From Deltaproteobacteria bacterium (GTDB taxonomy: Bacteria > Desulfobacterota > Binatia > DP-6), in the NCBI GenBank assembly GCA_005879795.1, contig VBKJ01000130.1, positions 1 to 53,481 of the forward strand: a stretch of DNA of 53,481 nucleotides. The letters are read 5' to 3'. A program made the position numbers and the translations under genes. Below, in pieces: positions 1 through 9,009 of the stretch. Position 1 is the first letter of the stretch, and each line of letters opens with the position of its first letter. The notes below the pieces were generated by a model. That model did no database searches, was not told where the DNA came from, and saw nothing but the letters and a program-made list of their open reading frames with translations.

Positions 1-40
1 GCCTTGGGGCTGCGTCGAGAACAGCTATCTGGCGTGTCCG

Positions 41-415
41 CTACTCGACGATCTCTTGCTTGAGACTCTGGACGAACGCGGCCACCTCGCGCTGCTCGGC
101 CTCGGGCACTTGCAGCTTCGCCAGGGCCGCGCCGGCATGACCTAGGAAGACGTTCCAGTCACCCTCGCTGATGCGCATGCCGCGGTGGCAGAGCAACATG
201 TCCCTGCCGCGGTAGTACACCGGTCCGCCCGCGCTCGAGCAGAGGAAGTCGATCAGAAGCTGCTTCTCGCGCTTGACACCGTCTTCGCCGCGATGCGCCC
301 AGAAGCGGCCGAGCTGCGGATCCGCCCGGAGCCGGGGCAGCAGGTCATCTGCAAAGGCCGCGATCGCGTTGTAACCACCAAGGCGTTCGTAAAGGGTCTT
401 CTTCTTGTCGCTCAT
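41..415 (-). CDS. Group 1-like truncated haemoglobin
   Basis: This is a 124-residue haem globin of the short 2-over-2 type, probably cytosolic, with a role in O2 or NO handling. It opens with the family signature LYERLGGYNAI at residues 8-18. The likely proximal (F8) histidine is His77 in the segment LLCHRGM. The helix-B position that is usually Tyr seems to be Leu (around residue 26), so ligand chemistry may differ from classical trHbN. The length is normal for the family. The ATG at 415 has a purine-rich stretch (GAGGAG) just upstream. It is a single gene, divergent from the marR gene at 650; an 8-bp hairpin lies in its leader. The call rests on the N-terminal signature and the His; the globin subgroup is not certain. 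Confidence 0.88.
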   Translation of the reverse strand: MSDKKKTLYERLGGYNAIAAFADDLLPRLRADPQLGRFWAHRGEDGVKREKQLLIDFLCSSAGGPVYYRGRDMLLCHRGMRISEGDWNVFLGHAGAALAKLQVPEAEQREVAAFVQSLKQEIVE

Positions 416-448
416 CGTCGTCTCCTCGAGCCTAAAGACGCCAGGGGA

Positions 449-470
449 CGGAGGCTCCCGTAAGCCTCCG
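449..470. promoter_or_regulatory. Hairpin in the leader of the haemoglobin gene
   Basis: A perfect inverted repeat with 8-bp arms (CGGAGGCT / AGCCTCCG) and a 6-nt loop lies 34 bp upstream of the haemoglobin start codon. On the transcribed strand it would form a stable 5' leader hairpin. The sequence alone cannot tell whether it is regulatory or incidental in GC-rich DNA. Confidence 0.35.
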
Positions 471-609
471 GGAGGGCGCGTCCCCGGGCGATCGTCCAGG
501 TGGTTGGGTGCGCCAATCTTCGCCCCAACGGTGCCGCCGCGTCAAAGGAGTCGTCCGGACGGAAGCGGACAGGCGATTCCGGAATCGGTGCGACGTTCCG
601 AGCGAGTCG

Positions 610-646
610 GTAACTTTACAGTCCTATCGTAGCACGATATAGTTAC
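610..646. promoter_or_regulatory. Palindromic MarR-type operator
   Basis: Two nested inverted repeats end four bases before the marR start. The inner one is TATCGT-AGC-ACGATA (625-639, perfect 6-bp arms). The outer arms are GTAACT (610-615) and AGTTAC (641-646). This is an AT-rich island in GC-rich surroundings and has the size and symmetry of MarR-family binding sites. Autoregulation by the MarR protein is inferred from position. Confidence 0.7.
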
Positions 647-649
647 CGT

Positions 650-1096
650 GTGCCGACTGACCGGCTCACGATGACGGACTACCGAGCGCTGGCGGAGTTC
701 CGTTATCAGTTACGGCGGTTCGATCGCTTCAGCGAACGCGCGGCCCGAGCGGTCGGTCTCGAGCCGCAGCAACACCAGCTCTTGCTCGCGGTGAAGGGCA
801 TGCCCGCGGGGGTGCACGCCACGATCGGGCTCCTCGCCGAGCGGCTGCAGGTCCAGCACCACACCGCAGTCGAGCTGGTCGACCGCATGCAGGCCCGAGG
901 CCTGGTCCGCCGGTCGCGGGCCGGGGCCGACCGGCGGCGGGTGTTCGTGCACCTCACGCGGCGCGCCGAGGCGGTACTCCCGCGGCTGTCACACACCCAT
1001 CGCACCGAGCTGCGCTCGGTGGCGCCGGGGCTCCGCCGGATGCTCGACGCCTTCGTCCCGGGCGCCACCACCGCGCGGGCGTCCGCGATCGGGTGA
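650..1096 (+). CDS. MarR-family transcriptional regulator
   Basis: This is a 148-residue winged-helix repressor or activator. The MarR core is visible: the helix-turn-helix around residues 58-85 (TIGLLAERLQVQHHTAVELVDRM, here split as residues 58-80) followed by the wing RAGADRRRVFVHLT near residues 95-108. A GTG start at 650 is used here; an in-frame ATG at 671 is possible. The stop overlaps the GTG of the downstream CLC channel (GTGA), so the two are probably co-transcribed and translationally coupled. The palindrome immediately upstream suggests autoregulation, with the channel as main target. The ligand is unknown. Confidence 0.85.
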   Translation: MPTDRLTMTDYRALAEFRYQLRRFDRFSERAARAVGLEPQQHQLLLAVKGMPAGVHATIGLLAERLQVQHHTAVELVDRMQARGLVRRSRAGADRRRVFVHLTRRAEAVLPRLSHTHRTELRSVAPGLRRMLDAFVPGATTARASAIG

Positions 1097-3030
1097 CGCC
1101 GGGCGAGCCGGCCGCGCGCGCGAGCGGGATGCGGAGCGCGGGGGTCAACGTGGTTTGGAGTGGACTCTGGCAGAAGATGACGGGGGCGCTCAGCCGGCTC
1201 GAGCACGACGGCTCGGACCACCTCGGCGACTTCACGACGAGCTGGCGGCTCGTGCCGATGTCCGCGGCGGCAATCGGGATCGGGTTCCTGAGTGCCTGGG
1301 TCGCCCTGGCGCTGCTCCGGCTGATCGGCCTGGTCACGAACCTCGCCTTCTTCCAGCGCTGGGACGTCGCGCTCGTCTCCCCGGCGGGCAACGCGCTCGG
1401 CTGGCTCGAGGTCCTGGTCCCGGTCGCCGGATCGCTCATCATCGGCTTCATGGCCCGCTACGGGTCGGAGCGCATCCGCGGCCACGGTATTCCGGAAGCC
1501 CTCGAGTCCATCCTCATCGGGGGGAGCCGCGTGGAGCCGCGGGTCGCCTTCCTGAAACCGCTCTCCGCCGCCATCTCGATCGGCACCGGCGGCCCCTTCG
1601 GGGCGGAGGGCCCGATCATCATGACCGGCGGAGCCTTCGGCTCGATGCTGGCCCAATTCTTCAAGCTCACCAGCGCCGAGCGGAAGACCCTGCTGGTCGC
1701 CGGGGCCGCCGGCGGGATGTCGGCCACCTTCGCGTCGCCCGTGGCCGCGGTCCTGCTCGCCGTCGAGCTCCTCCTCTTCGAGTGGAAGCCGCGCAGCATG
1801 ATCCCTGTGGCGCTGGCGAGCGCGACGGCCGCAGCCACGCGCCGCTACATCATCGGGCTGGGACCGCTCTTCCCCGTACCCCCGCACCCGGTGTTCATCG
1901 GACCGGCGGGGCTGGTTGGCTGCGCCGTGGTGGGATTGCTGGCGGGGGCGCTGTCGGCCCTCCTCACGCTGGCGGTGTACGCGGCGGAGGACGCCTTCCG
2001 GCTGCTCCCGATCCACTGGATGTGGTGGCCCGCGCTCGGCGGCCTGGTGGTGGGCGTGGGCGGCCTCGTCTTTCCCCAGGCGCTCGGCGTCGGGTACGAC
2101 GTCATCGGCGCGTTGCTGCAGGGCGACGTACCGGCCCGCGTGATCGTCGGCACCTTGCTCGTCAAATCCGTCATCTGGAGCGTGTCACTGGGATCCGGCA
2201 CGTCGGGTGGCGTCCTCGCCCCGCTGCTCCTGATGGGGGGTGCGCTGGGCGGCGTCGAGGCGATGTTCCTGCCGAACGAGGGGACTGGGTTCTGGCCGCT
2301 GGTCAGCATGGGGGCCATCCTGGGCGGCACGATGCGGTCGCCCTTCACCGGCGTCGTCTTTGCCCTCGAGCTGACGCACGACGTGAACGCGCTCTTGCCG
2401 CTGCTGGTCGCAGTCACCATCGCGCACGGCGTCACGGTCCTCGCGCTCCGCCGGTCGATCCTGACCGAGAAGGTGAGCCGGCGCGGGTATCACCTGACCC
2501 GCGAGTACGCGATCGATCCGCTCGAGATCCTGTTCGTGCGCGAGGTGATGCGGCGGAACATCGTGGCATTGCCGGCCGACATCGGGCTCGAGGCCCTCCG
2601 CCACTCGTTGCGGGCCGGCGGCGCGCGGCGCCACCAGCTTCTCTATCCGGTGATCGACCCCGAGAGCCGCCTGGTCGGCGTGGTGACCCGCACCGACCTC
2701 CAGCAGCTCCTCGACGGGCACCGCGCCAACGCCGACGGTCCTCCGCTCTCGCCGCTGATCGAGCCCAACCCGACCGTCGCCTACCCCGACGAGCCGCTCC
2801 GGGCGGTCGTGTACCGGATGGCAGAGACCGGCCTCACCCGGTTCCCGGTCATCGAGCGCGAGGGCGGGAAGCTGGTCGGCATGATCGCTCTCTTCGATCT
2901 CCTGGCGGCCCGCATGCGCACCCTCGAGGCCGAGCGCCGCAGAGAGCGCGTCCTCCCGGTCCGCTTCTTCCTGCCACCAGGCCGGGGCCGGGACCGAAGC
3001 GGGCCCTCCGTCTCATCGAGCTCGCGGTGA
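1093..3030 (+). CDS. CLC-family chloride channel/antiporter with CBS domains
   Basis: This is a 645-residue inner-membrane anion channel or H+/Cl- exchanger. CLC selectivity-filter motifs are present: GHGIP at 130-134, GAEGP at 170-174 with the gating glutamate at Glu172, and the GSGTSGGVLAP segment near 370. About ten hydrophobic helices span residues 55-460. Two CBS repeats follow (about 485-615), which in relatives bind adenine nucleotides and gate the channel. It overlaps the marR gene by four bases, a known type of arrangement that suggests MarR control. The start could also be the ATG at 1129 or 1177. The gating Glu suggests an exchanger, but channel versus exchanger cannot be decided by eye. 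Confidence 0.93.
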   Translation: MTPGEPAARASGMRSAGVNVVWSGLWQKMTGALSRLEHDGSDHLGDFTTSWRLVPMSAAAIGIGFLSAWVALALLRLIGLVTNLAFFQRWDVALVSPAGNALGWLEVLVPVAGSLIIGFMARYGSERIRGHGIPEALESILIGGSRVEPRVAFLKPLSAAISIGTGGPFGAEGPIIMTGGAFGSMLAQFFKLTSAERKTLLVAGAAGGMSATFASPVAAVLLAVELLLFEWKPRSMIPVALASATAAATRRYIIGLGPLFPVPPHPVFIGPAGLVGCAVVGLLAGALSALLTLAVYAAEDAFRLLPIHWMWWPALGGLVVGVGGLVFPQALGVGYDVIGALLQGDVPARVIVGTLLVKSVIWSVSLGSGTSGGVLAPLLLMGGALGGVEAMFLPNEGTGFWPLVSMGAILGGTMRSPFTGVVFALELTHDVNALLPLLVAVTIAHGVTVLALRRSILTEKVSRRGYHLTREYAIDPLEILFVREVMRRNIVALPADIGLEALRHSLRAGGARRHQLLYPVIDPESRLVGVVTRTDLQQLLDGHRANADGPPLSPLIEPNPTVAYPDEPLRAVVYRMAETGLTRFPVIEREGGKLVGMIALFDLLAARMRTLEAERRRERVLPVRFFLPPGRGRDRSGPSVSSSSR

Positions 3031-3158
3031 GAGCCCACGGCGCCGAGGGGGGACGGTAAGGCCCGCCGCCCGGTACCTTCCTCCCGGCCACCGATGGTAA
3101 GCTGGTGTTTGCCGCGCCGCGGCTGGTAAAGAGCCAGGCCCGACAAGGAGGGACCGTC

Positions 3159-5084
3159 TTGAGCGCAACCGACGCAAAGCTCACGAGCGAGCAGGAGTCT
3201 CGGAAGATCGCGGAGGAGTCCCGCGAGAAGGAGTGGGCGGGGCGGACCTTCCTCCGGGAGCTCTTCCTCGGGAACTTCCTCCTCGATCACATCCACCCGT
3301 TCCCCGTGCTGCGGGGGGAGCGGCCGGAGTTCAAGAAGTTCTACGACGACGTACAGCGGTTCCTGCGCGAGAAGGTCGACCCGGTGGCCATCGACGAGAC
3401 CGGCGAGTACCCCGAAGAGGTGGTGGACGGTCTCAGACGGCTCGGCGCCTTCGGGATCAAGATCCCCAAGGAGTACGGCGGCCTCGGCTTCAGCGTGAGC
3501 GAGTACACGACCGTCATGCAGCTGGTGGGGAGCTACGATTCGAACATCAGCGCGCTCCTCTCCGCGCACCAGTCGATCGGCGTCCCACAGCCGCTCAAGC
3601 TCTTCGGCACGCCGGAGCAGAAGAAGAAGTACCTCCCCCGGTGCGCGGCCGGCGCCATCTCGGCCTTCGCCCTGACGGAGCCGCACGTCGGCTCGGACCC
3701 GGCGAGCCTGTCGACCACGGCGGAGCTGCACGGCGACACCTTCGTTCTGAACGGCGAGAAGCTCTGGTGCACGAACGGCACGATGGCCGAGCTGCTCGTC
3801 GTGATGGCGCGCGACCCCAAGACGAAGAGGATCAGCTGCTTCATCGTCGAGACCGACTGGCCGGGCGTGAAGGTCGAGTACCGCTGCCGCTTCATGGGCC
3901 TCAAGGCGCTCGCCAACGGCATCATCAGTTTCCAGGATGTGCAGGTGCCGCGCGAGAACCTGATCGGCGAGGAGGGGAAGGGGCTCAAGATCGCGCTCGT
4001 CACCCTCAACACCGGACGGCTGACTCTGCCCGCCACCTGCGCAGGCGTCGCCAAGCAGTGTCTCGAGATCTGCCGAGGCTGGTCCAACGAGCGCAAACAA
4101 TGGGGCGTCCCGATCTGGAAGCATGAAGCCGTCGCCCACCGCATCGCGGACGTGGCCGCGACGACCTTCGCCATGGACTCGGTCTCCAAGCTGGCGAGCG
4201 CGATGTCGGATCGCGGAGGGTATGACATCCGCCTCGAGGCCGCGGCGGCGAAGGAGTGGAACACGGTCCGCGCCTGGGAGATCGTCGACGTGACCCTGCA
4301 GATCCGCGGGGGCCGCGGCTACGAGACCGAGCGCTCGCTCGAGGGGCGCGGCGAGTTCCCGATTCCCGTCGAGCGGCTCATGCGGGACGTGCGCATCAAC
4401 CTCATCTTCGAGGGTTCGAGCGAGATCATGCACCTCTTCATGGCGCGCGAGGCGGTGGACAAACACCTGCAGGTGGCGGGTGCGCTGATCGACGCGAAGA
4501 AGGGCAGGGGCGAGAAGCTCCGCGCGCTTCCGGGGATCTTCGGCTACTACGCGAAATGGTACCCGCCCCTCTGGCTGCGGGGCCTTGCCGGTCCGCTTCG
4601 CTACCGCGACTGGGGACGGCTCGCGCCGCACCTGCGCTTCGTCGAGCGGAGCTGCCGCAAGCTCGCGCGCGAGAGCTTTCACGGCATGACGGTCTACCAG
4701 GGGAAGATGGAGCGAAAGCAGGGCTTCCTCTTCCGCTGCGTGGACGTCGTCATGGAGCTCTTCGCGATGGCGGCGACCATCTCCCGGGCTCGGCAGATGG
4801 TCGATGACCGCGACCCCGATGCGGAGCGGGCGCTGGAGCTGGCCGACCTCTTCTGCCGCACGGCCCGCCGCAAGGTGCGGCGGCTGTTCCGCGATCTGTG
4901 GGCCAACGAGGACATCCGCAAGAACGGCGTGGCGGCCAGCGTGATGCAGGGCGAGCAGGTGTGGCTCGAGAGGGGCGCCATGGACATCGGGCTCACCCCG
5001 CAGGCGTTCAAGACCCGCTCCCTCGTCGAGCAGCGGGCAGCCGGCCCCGGGAGAGCGCAAAAGGCGGCGGCGGACGCGTCGTAG
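3159..5084 (+). CDS. Long acyl-CoA dehydrogenase (VLCAD/ACAD9-like layout)
   Basis: This FAD enzyme catalyses the first, alpha-beta dehydrogenation step of fatty acyl-CoA oxidation. The TTG start at 3159 is chosen because a perfect AAGGAGGG lies 6 nt upstream; an upstream GTG at 3105 has no such site. The 641-residue product has the usual N-terminal helical domain, the beta domain (FALTEPHVGSDPAS) and the C-terminal helical domain. The catalytic base is Glu418 in IFEGSSEI. About 200 residues follow that point, resembling the C-terminal extension of very-long-chain acyl-CoA dehydrogenases. The gene stands alone and converges on the MmgE/PrpD gene. Chain-length preference is an inference from architecture only. 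Confidence 0.9.
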   Translation: MSATDAKLTSEQESRKIAEESREKEWAGRTFLRELFLGNFLLDHIHPFPVLRGERPEFKKFYDDVQRFLREKVDPVAIDETGEYPEEVVDGLRRLGAFGIKIPKEYGGLGFSVSEYTTVMQLVGSYDSNISALLSAHQSIGVPQPLKLFGTPEQKKKYLPRCAAGAISAFALTEPHVGSDPASLSTTAELHGDTFVLNGEKLWCTNGTMAELLVVMARDPKTKRISCFIVETDWPGVKVEYRCRFMGLKALANGIISFQDVQVPRENLIGEEGKGLKIALVTLNTGRLTLPATCAGVAKQCLEICRGWSNERKQWGVPIWKHEAVAHRIADVAATTFAMDSVSKLASAMSDRGGYDIRLEAAAAKEWNTVRAWEIVDVTLQIRGGRGYETERSLEGRGEFPIPVERLMRDVRINLIFEGSSEIMHLFMAREAVDKHLQVAGALIDAKKGRGEKLRALPGIFGYYAKWYPPLWLRGLAGPLRYRDWGRLAPHLRFVERSCRKLARESFHGMTVYQGKMERKQGFLFRCVDVVMELFAMAATISRARQMVDDRDPDAERALELADLFCRTARRKVRRLFRDLWANEDIRKNGVAASVMQGEQVWLERGAMDIGLTPQAFKTRSLVEQRAAGPGRAQKAAADAS

Positions 5085-5200
5085 GACCTGGCCAGTTAGG
5101 CGGTAGCCCGACGAGAGAAGACCGGCGCGCAGGCCGAGACTCGCGACCGGCTCTCGATCAGCACGGAATCGCCGAACTCGTGCGTGAGATGTAGCGCAAC

Positions 5201-6544
5201 TCAGCCCGTCCGCGCCAGACGAAGAAGTTCCGCCGCGTCGCGGAGCTCGTGCGCGCCGAGGGCTGCGGCGCCGAGGGCCTCCGCCCCGGCGCGGCCGAGG
5301 ACCGGGGTCGCGAGGGCGAGGAACTTCGTCCTCAGGCGCTCGCGCTGCGCTCCGACATCGGACGCTGGAATGCCGACGTCGGCCTCGCCCTCGAGCTGCC
5401 CGCTCTCCGTGTGGACGGTCACGGTCGTGCGGGTGGCCCGCGTGCCGGCCACCGGGACCACGGTCACCCGGTCGCGGAGGCGCACCAGGCCCGGGTCGCA
5501 CATGCGCGCGTCGGTGAACGTCTCGGGATCGGCGGTGTCGGCGCCGAGGAGTGCCATTGCCGTGGTCGCGCGCAGGCTGAACTTCCCTTCGAGCCCGGTG
5601 CGCGGCTCGACGATGTTGCACACGGCGAGGAGCGAGGGATCGACACGAACCTCGACGCCGGCGATCCGTTCCGGCGCGAGGGCGTGGCGCGTACGCAGCG
5701 CGCCCGCCGCCTCGATCGCGGCGTGCGTGAGGTAGCAGGCCGCGTGGTACTTGAAGAGCGTATCGCGGACGAGGAATCGGCCCGCCCAGCGATCGAGCGC
5801 GTCGCTCCTCGGCTCCGCGCCCGCGTGGGTGGCGGCGAAGCCCTGCGGCGCTTCGAGGACGGACGGGCTGGCGGTGAAGCCACCCCGCGCGAGGAGCGTC
5901 GCGAGCAGCCCCGTCTCGGCGGCCCGGCCGGCGTGAAGCGGCTTGGCCATCGAGCCGAACGCCGACTTGAGGCCGGCCGCCTGCGTCCCGGCGATGCCGA
6001 GGGCGTGGAGCCACCGTTCCTCGTCGAGCCCGAGGAGATGCGCGCAGGCGGCCGCAGCACCGAACGCTCCGACGGTGGCGGTCGCGTGGAAGCCCGCCGC
6101 GTAGTGCCCGGGCCCGAGGAGCGCGCCCAGGCGGCACTCGAGCTCGATGCCGGCCACGAGCGCGGCGAGGAGCCGCGGGCCGTCGGCGCCCTCGCTCTCC
6201 GCGAGCGCGAGGAGCGCCGGCAGGAGCGGCACCGAGGGGTGGCCGCTCATCACCGTGTGGGTATCGTCGAAGTCGAGGGCGTGCCCCGCCGCCCCGTTGA
6301 CGAGTGCCGCGCTGAGCCGCCCGGCGCGCTCGGACCGGCCGATCAGCGTCGCCCGTGCGCCGTCCTCGGTCCGCGCGACGGACTCGACGAGAATCTCCGT
6401 CAGCGGCTCGCGCGACCCGGCGAGCGCGCAGCCGAGGAAGTCGAGCAGGCAGTGGCGGGCCACCTCGAGCGCGTCCGCGGGGATCGCGTCGTGGCGGATG
6501 CCCCGCACGGCGCGGACGAGCGCCAGGGTGGCACCTGCACTCAT
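5201..6544 (-). CDS. MmgE/PrpD family protein
   Basis: This 447-residue protein belongs to the family of 2-methylcitrate dehydratase (PrpD), MmgE, cis-aconitate decarboxylase and iminodisuccinate epimerase. Conserved stretches include LLDFLGCALAG, the segment GHALDFDDTH that contributes to the active site, and FHATATVGAFGAAA. The ATG at 6544 overlaps the TetR stop by four bases (ATGA) and fits the family start; a longer in-frame reading to 6625 would run inside the TetR gene and is rejected. No other methylcitrate-cycle genes are nearby, so the substrate is unknown. It is co-transcribed with, and probably controlled by, the adjacent TetR protein. Confidence 0.88.
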   Translation of the reverse strand: MSAGATLALVRAVRGIRHDAIPADALEVARHCLLDFLGCALAGSREPLTEILVESVARTEDGARATLIGRSERAGRLSAALVNGAAGHALDFDDTHTVMSGHPSVPLLPALLALAESEGADGPRLLAALVAGIELECRLGALLGPGHYAAGFHATATVGAFGAAAACAHLLGLDEERWLHALGIAGTQAAGLKSAFGSMAKPLHAGRAAETGLLATLLARGGFTASPSVLEAPQGFAATHAGAEPRSDALDRWAGRFLVRDTLFKYHAACYLTHAAIEAAGALRTRHALAPERIAGVEVRVDPSLLAVCNIVEPRTGLEGKFSLRATTAMALLGADTADPETFTDARMCDPGLVRLRDRVTVVPVAGTRATRTTVTVHTESGQLEGEADVGIPASDVGAQRERLRTKFLALATPVLGRAGAEALGAAALGAHELRDAAELLRLARTG

Positions 6545-7200
6545 CTCGCGAGGCTCCGTCGTATCGTCTCCTTGACGGACTCGCGCAGGGCCGCCAGGTC
6601 GACGGCCCCCGGGTCGACGAGCCACTGCATTGCCACCCCCCGCAGCAGAGCGAGGAACATGGCGGCCCCGGCTCCGGGATCGACATCGGCTCGAATCCGC
6701 CCCTCCTCGATGCCCCGGCGGATGCAGCCGCCGGCCGCCGAGCGGATGGACTCGTTCAGCTCGGCAAAGACGCTGCGCAGCTCGGGTACCGGTCCCAGCG
6801 CCTCGCCCATGAGGACGTAGAGGGCACGCAGCCGCTCCTCGCGGGCAGCGAGCTCGCGCAGGTAGGTGTCGCCCATTTCGCAGAGCGCGTCGAGCCCGGC
6901 GCGGCCCTCGATGGCCGGGATCATCTGGTCGTGTGCGAAGCGGGTCGTCATCCTCTCGACGAGGGCGCGGAGCAGGTCCTGCTTCGAGCCGAAGCGGTGG
7001 CTCACGAGCCCGCCGCTGTAGCCCGCCACCTTGCCGATCTCGGCCAGCGTGGTGCGGCTGTAGCCCTGGCGGGCGATCAGCTTGACCGCCGCGCGCAGCA
7101 TGAGCTTCTCCGAGAGCGCCGACCGCTCGGCCTGGGTGCGCCGGCGGGGCGGCTTCCCCGGGCGCCGGGTTGCGGCGGCAGTCGGGGCCGTCCGCGCCAT
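6541..7200 (-). CDS. TetR-family transcriptional regulator
   Basis: This is a 219-residue one-component regulator. A basic N-terminal tail precedes the TetR DNA-binding domain at about residues 30-76 (ARQGYSRTTLAEIGKVAGYS, then GGLVSHRFGSKQDLL). The C-terminal two thirds are helical and would form the ligand and dimer domain. It is divergent from the MaoC-ACAD-MaoC-CaiB-CitE operon and coupled to the MmgE/PrpD gene by an ATGA overlap. It therefore probably represses both directions from the shared 118-bp promoter region and responds to an acyl-CoA or related acid, as many fatty-acid TetR regulators do. The ligand is inferred only. Confidence 0.9.
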   Translation of the reverse strand: MARTAPTAAATRRPGKPPRRRTQAERSALSEKLMLRAAVKLIARQGYSRTTLAEIGKVAGYSGGLVSHRFGSKQDLLRALVERMTTRFAHDQMIPAIEGRAGLDALCEMGDTYLRELAAREERLRALYVLMGEALGPVPELRSVFAELNESIRSAAGGCIRRGIEEGRIRADVDPGAGAAMFLALLRGVAMQWLVDPGAVDLAALRESVKETIRRSLAR

Positions 7201-7272
7201 CGTCAGCCCTCGCGCGCGGTGCGGGGGCGGCCCTCGTCCGTTACCGTCATGGCCGCCCTGTAGCGGAAATTT

Positions 7273-7294
7273 ACTTATTGATCAACCCATAAGT
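7273..7294. promoter_or_regulatory. Probable TetR operator in the divergent promoter
   Basis: The inverted repeat ACTTAT (7273-7278) ... ATAAGT (7289-7294) has a 10-nt spacer and encloses a second palindrome, TTGATCAA (7278-7285). It lies in the only AT-rich patch between tetR (start 7200) and the MaoC gene (start 7319). The position suits repression of both promoters. Confidence 0.6.
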
Positions 7295-7318
7295 TTGTGC
7301 TAGCGGGAGGCCGCCTCC

Positions 7319-7804
7319 ATGGCGGACCCCGATTTCGCCGCGTTCGCACTCGTCCCCAAGGGCCACGCCTTCGAGGACTTTCACGACGGCCAGGTCTTCG
7401 AACACCACTGGGGGCGGACGCTCAACGAAGGCGACAACTCGCTGTTCGCGACCATGGCGCTGCGCTTCCTCCCGCTCTACTTCAACGCGGAGTACGCGCG
7501 CGCGCACGGCCACCCGGGCGTGGTGGTCGATCCGCTCCTCGTGCTGTGCACGGTGATCGGTCTCTCGGTGGAGGACCTCTCCGAGGCGGGCGGCCCGTTC
7601 CTCGGCGTCGAGGACGTCGCGTTCCTCCGCCCGGTCTATCCGGGAGACACGGTCACCGCCCGGAGCCGCGTCGTCGCGAAGCGCGAGTCGGAGAGTCGCC
7701 CCGCCTTCGGCGTCGTCACCTGGGAGACGCAGGGTCGAAACCAGCGGGGCGAGGTCGTCGTCAGCTGCCGGCGCACGAACCTGGTCGCGAAGCGGAGGGC
7801 GTGA
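7319..7804 (+). CDS. MaoC-type hot-dog dehydratase, first of two
   Basis: This 161-residue single hot-dog protein belongs to the MaoC/R-hydratase group, which hydrates enoyl-CoA esters. Typical elements are the entry strand FEHHWGRTLNEGDNSLFA, the core helix (residues 54-70) and the strand FLRPVYPGDTVTARSRV. At the place where relatives carry the catalytic His (P-x-H), this protein reads LPLYFN, so it may be inactive alone or act with the second MaoC protein of the operon. Its stop overlaps the ACAD start (TGATG). It is the first gene of the operon behind the TetR operator. Its nearest functional analogues may be mesaconyl- or itaconyl-CoA hydratases, by context. Confidence 0.85.
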   Translation: MADPDFAAFALVPKGHAFEDFHDGQVFEHHWGRTLNEGDNSLFATMALRFLPLYFNAEYARAHGHPGVVVDPLLVLCTVIGLSVEDLSEAGGPFLGVEDVAFLRPVYPGDTVTARSRVVAKRESESRPAFGVVTWETQGRNQRGEVVVSCRRTNLVAKRRA

Positions 7805-9009
7805 TGAGCCTGCTCACCGGCATCGTCGAGCGCGTCCCCGCGGCGTACTACAGCGACGAGCGCCAGGCGATCCTCGAGACGGCGCGCGAGTTCGCGATGA
7901 GGGAGGTCCTGCCGGTCGCGAACCGGCTCGACCCGGTGCAGGGCGAGATCCCGATGGAGCTCCGGCAGAAGATGGCCGAACTCGGCTACTTCGGCATCCT
8001 GATCCCGCAGGAGTACGGCGGCCTCGGACTCGGCATCTTCGAGTACGTGCTCGTCACCGAGGAGCTGGCGCGGGCGTGGATGAGCGTCGCGAGCATCATC
8101 GCGCGCGGCAACGGCATCGGCGCGGGCTTCAGCGAGGACAAGCGAAGGGAGATGCTTCCGAGAATGGCGCGCGGCGAGTGGCTGGGCGCCTTCGCGCTCT
8201 CCGAGCCCGGCGCGGGCTCCGACGTCGCCTCGATCCGGTGCCGCGCGGAGCTGGCCGGCGACGAGTGGGTGGTGAACGGCCAGAAGATGTGGTGCACGTT
8301 CGCCGACGGCGCCGACTTCATCATCCTGGTCGCCCGGGCCACGCCCTACGACCCGGAGAACCGTCACGCCGGCATCGCCCAGTTCCTGATCGAGAAGGAG
8401 CGCGGCAAGTTCCCGCCGGGAATCGAGGGTACGGCGATGCGGAAGATCGGCTACCACGGCTGGAAGACGTGGGAGCTCTCCTTCGACAACTTCCGCATCC
8501 CGAAGGAGAACATCCTCATCCACTCCGCGCGCAGCGGCTCCTCGGAAGGCTTCAAGCGGACGGCGATGGGGCTCTCGGTCGCACGCATCCACACCGCCGC
8601 GCGCTCGGTCGGTCTCGCCCGCGGGGCGCTCGAGGACTCGGTCGCCTACGCGCAGACGCGCGTGCAGTTCGGCCGGCCGATCGGCGACTTCCAGGCGATC
8701 CGGTTCAAGCTGGCCTGCATGGCGACCGAGATCGAGGCGGCGCGCGCGCTCACCTACGCCGCCGCCGACGACTTCGACCGCGGGCGGCGCGCCGACGTGC
8801 AGGCGTCCATGGCGAAGCTCTTCGCGAGCGAGATGACCGAGAAGGTGACCAGCGAGGGCATCCAGATCCACGGCGGCGCCGGCTACACGAGCGAGTACCC
8901 GCTCGAGCGCTACTGGCGCGACGCGCGTCTGACCAGGATCTTCGAGGGCACCTCCGAGATCCAGCAGCGGATCATTTCGGACGCCTTCCTCCCGAGGCCG
9001 AAGGGATGA
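7804..9009 (+). CDS. Acyl-CoA dehydrogenase
   Basis: This is a 401-residue acyl-CoA dehydrogenase of normal length. It carries the first signature (GAFALSEPGAGSDVAS), the substrate and FAD-contact region QKMWCTFADGADF, the QIHGGAGYTSEYP segment and the catalytic glutamate Glu381 in RIFEGTSEIQQR. The ATG overlaps the preceding MaoC stop, and its own stop overlaps the next MaoC start (ATGA). In this operon it could make an alpha-beta unsaturated branched acyl-CoA (for example from a methylsuccinyl- or 2-methyl-branched acyl-CoA) for the hydratases. That substrate is an inference from neighbours. Confidence 0.93.
   Translation: MSLLTGIVERVPAAYYSDERQAILETAREFAMREVLPVANRLDPVQGEIPMELRQKMAELGYFGILIPQEYGGLGLGIFEYVLVTEELARAWMSVASIIARGNGIGAGFSEDKRREMLPRMARGEWLGAFALSEPGAGSDVASIRCRAELAGDEWVVNGQKMWCTFADGADFIILVARATPYDPENRHAGIAQFLIEKERGKFPPGIEGTAMRKIGYHGWKTWELSFDNFRIPKENILIHSARSGSSEGFKRTAMGLSVARIHTAARSVGLARGALEDSVAYAQTRVQFGRPIGDFQAIRFKLACMATEIEAARALTYAAADDFDRGRRADVQASMAKLFASEMTEKVTSEGIQIHGGAGYTSEYPLERYWRDARLTRIFEGTSEIQQRIISDAFLPRPKG

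Noticed and set aside
449-470. Hairpin with ACGG in its loop as a guanidine-II (mini-ykkC) riboswitch
   Set aside because: That class needs two such hairpins; no second ACGR-loop hairpin is present before the haemoglobin start.
5360-5385. TGCCGA-CG-TCGGC palindrome inside the MmgE/PrpD gene
   Set aside because: The spacer is 2 instead of 4 bases, it is within coding sequence and no promoter element is near.
2781-6686. A 1301-codon open frame on the minus strand opposite the acyl-CoA dehydrogenase
   Set aside because: It is an antisense shadow: Arg/Gly/Ala-rich translation without any family motif, opposite a gene with clear catalytic residues and a ribosome site.
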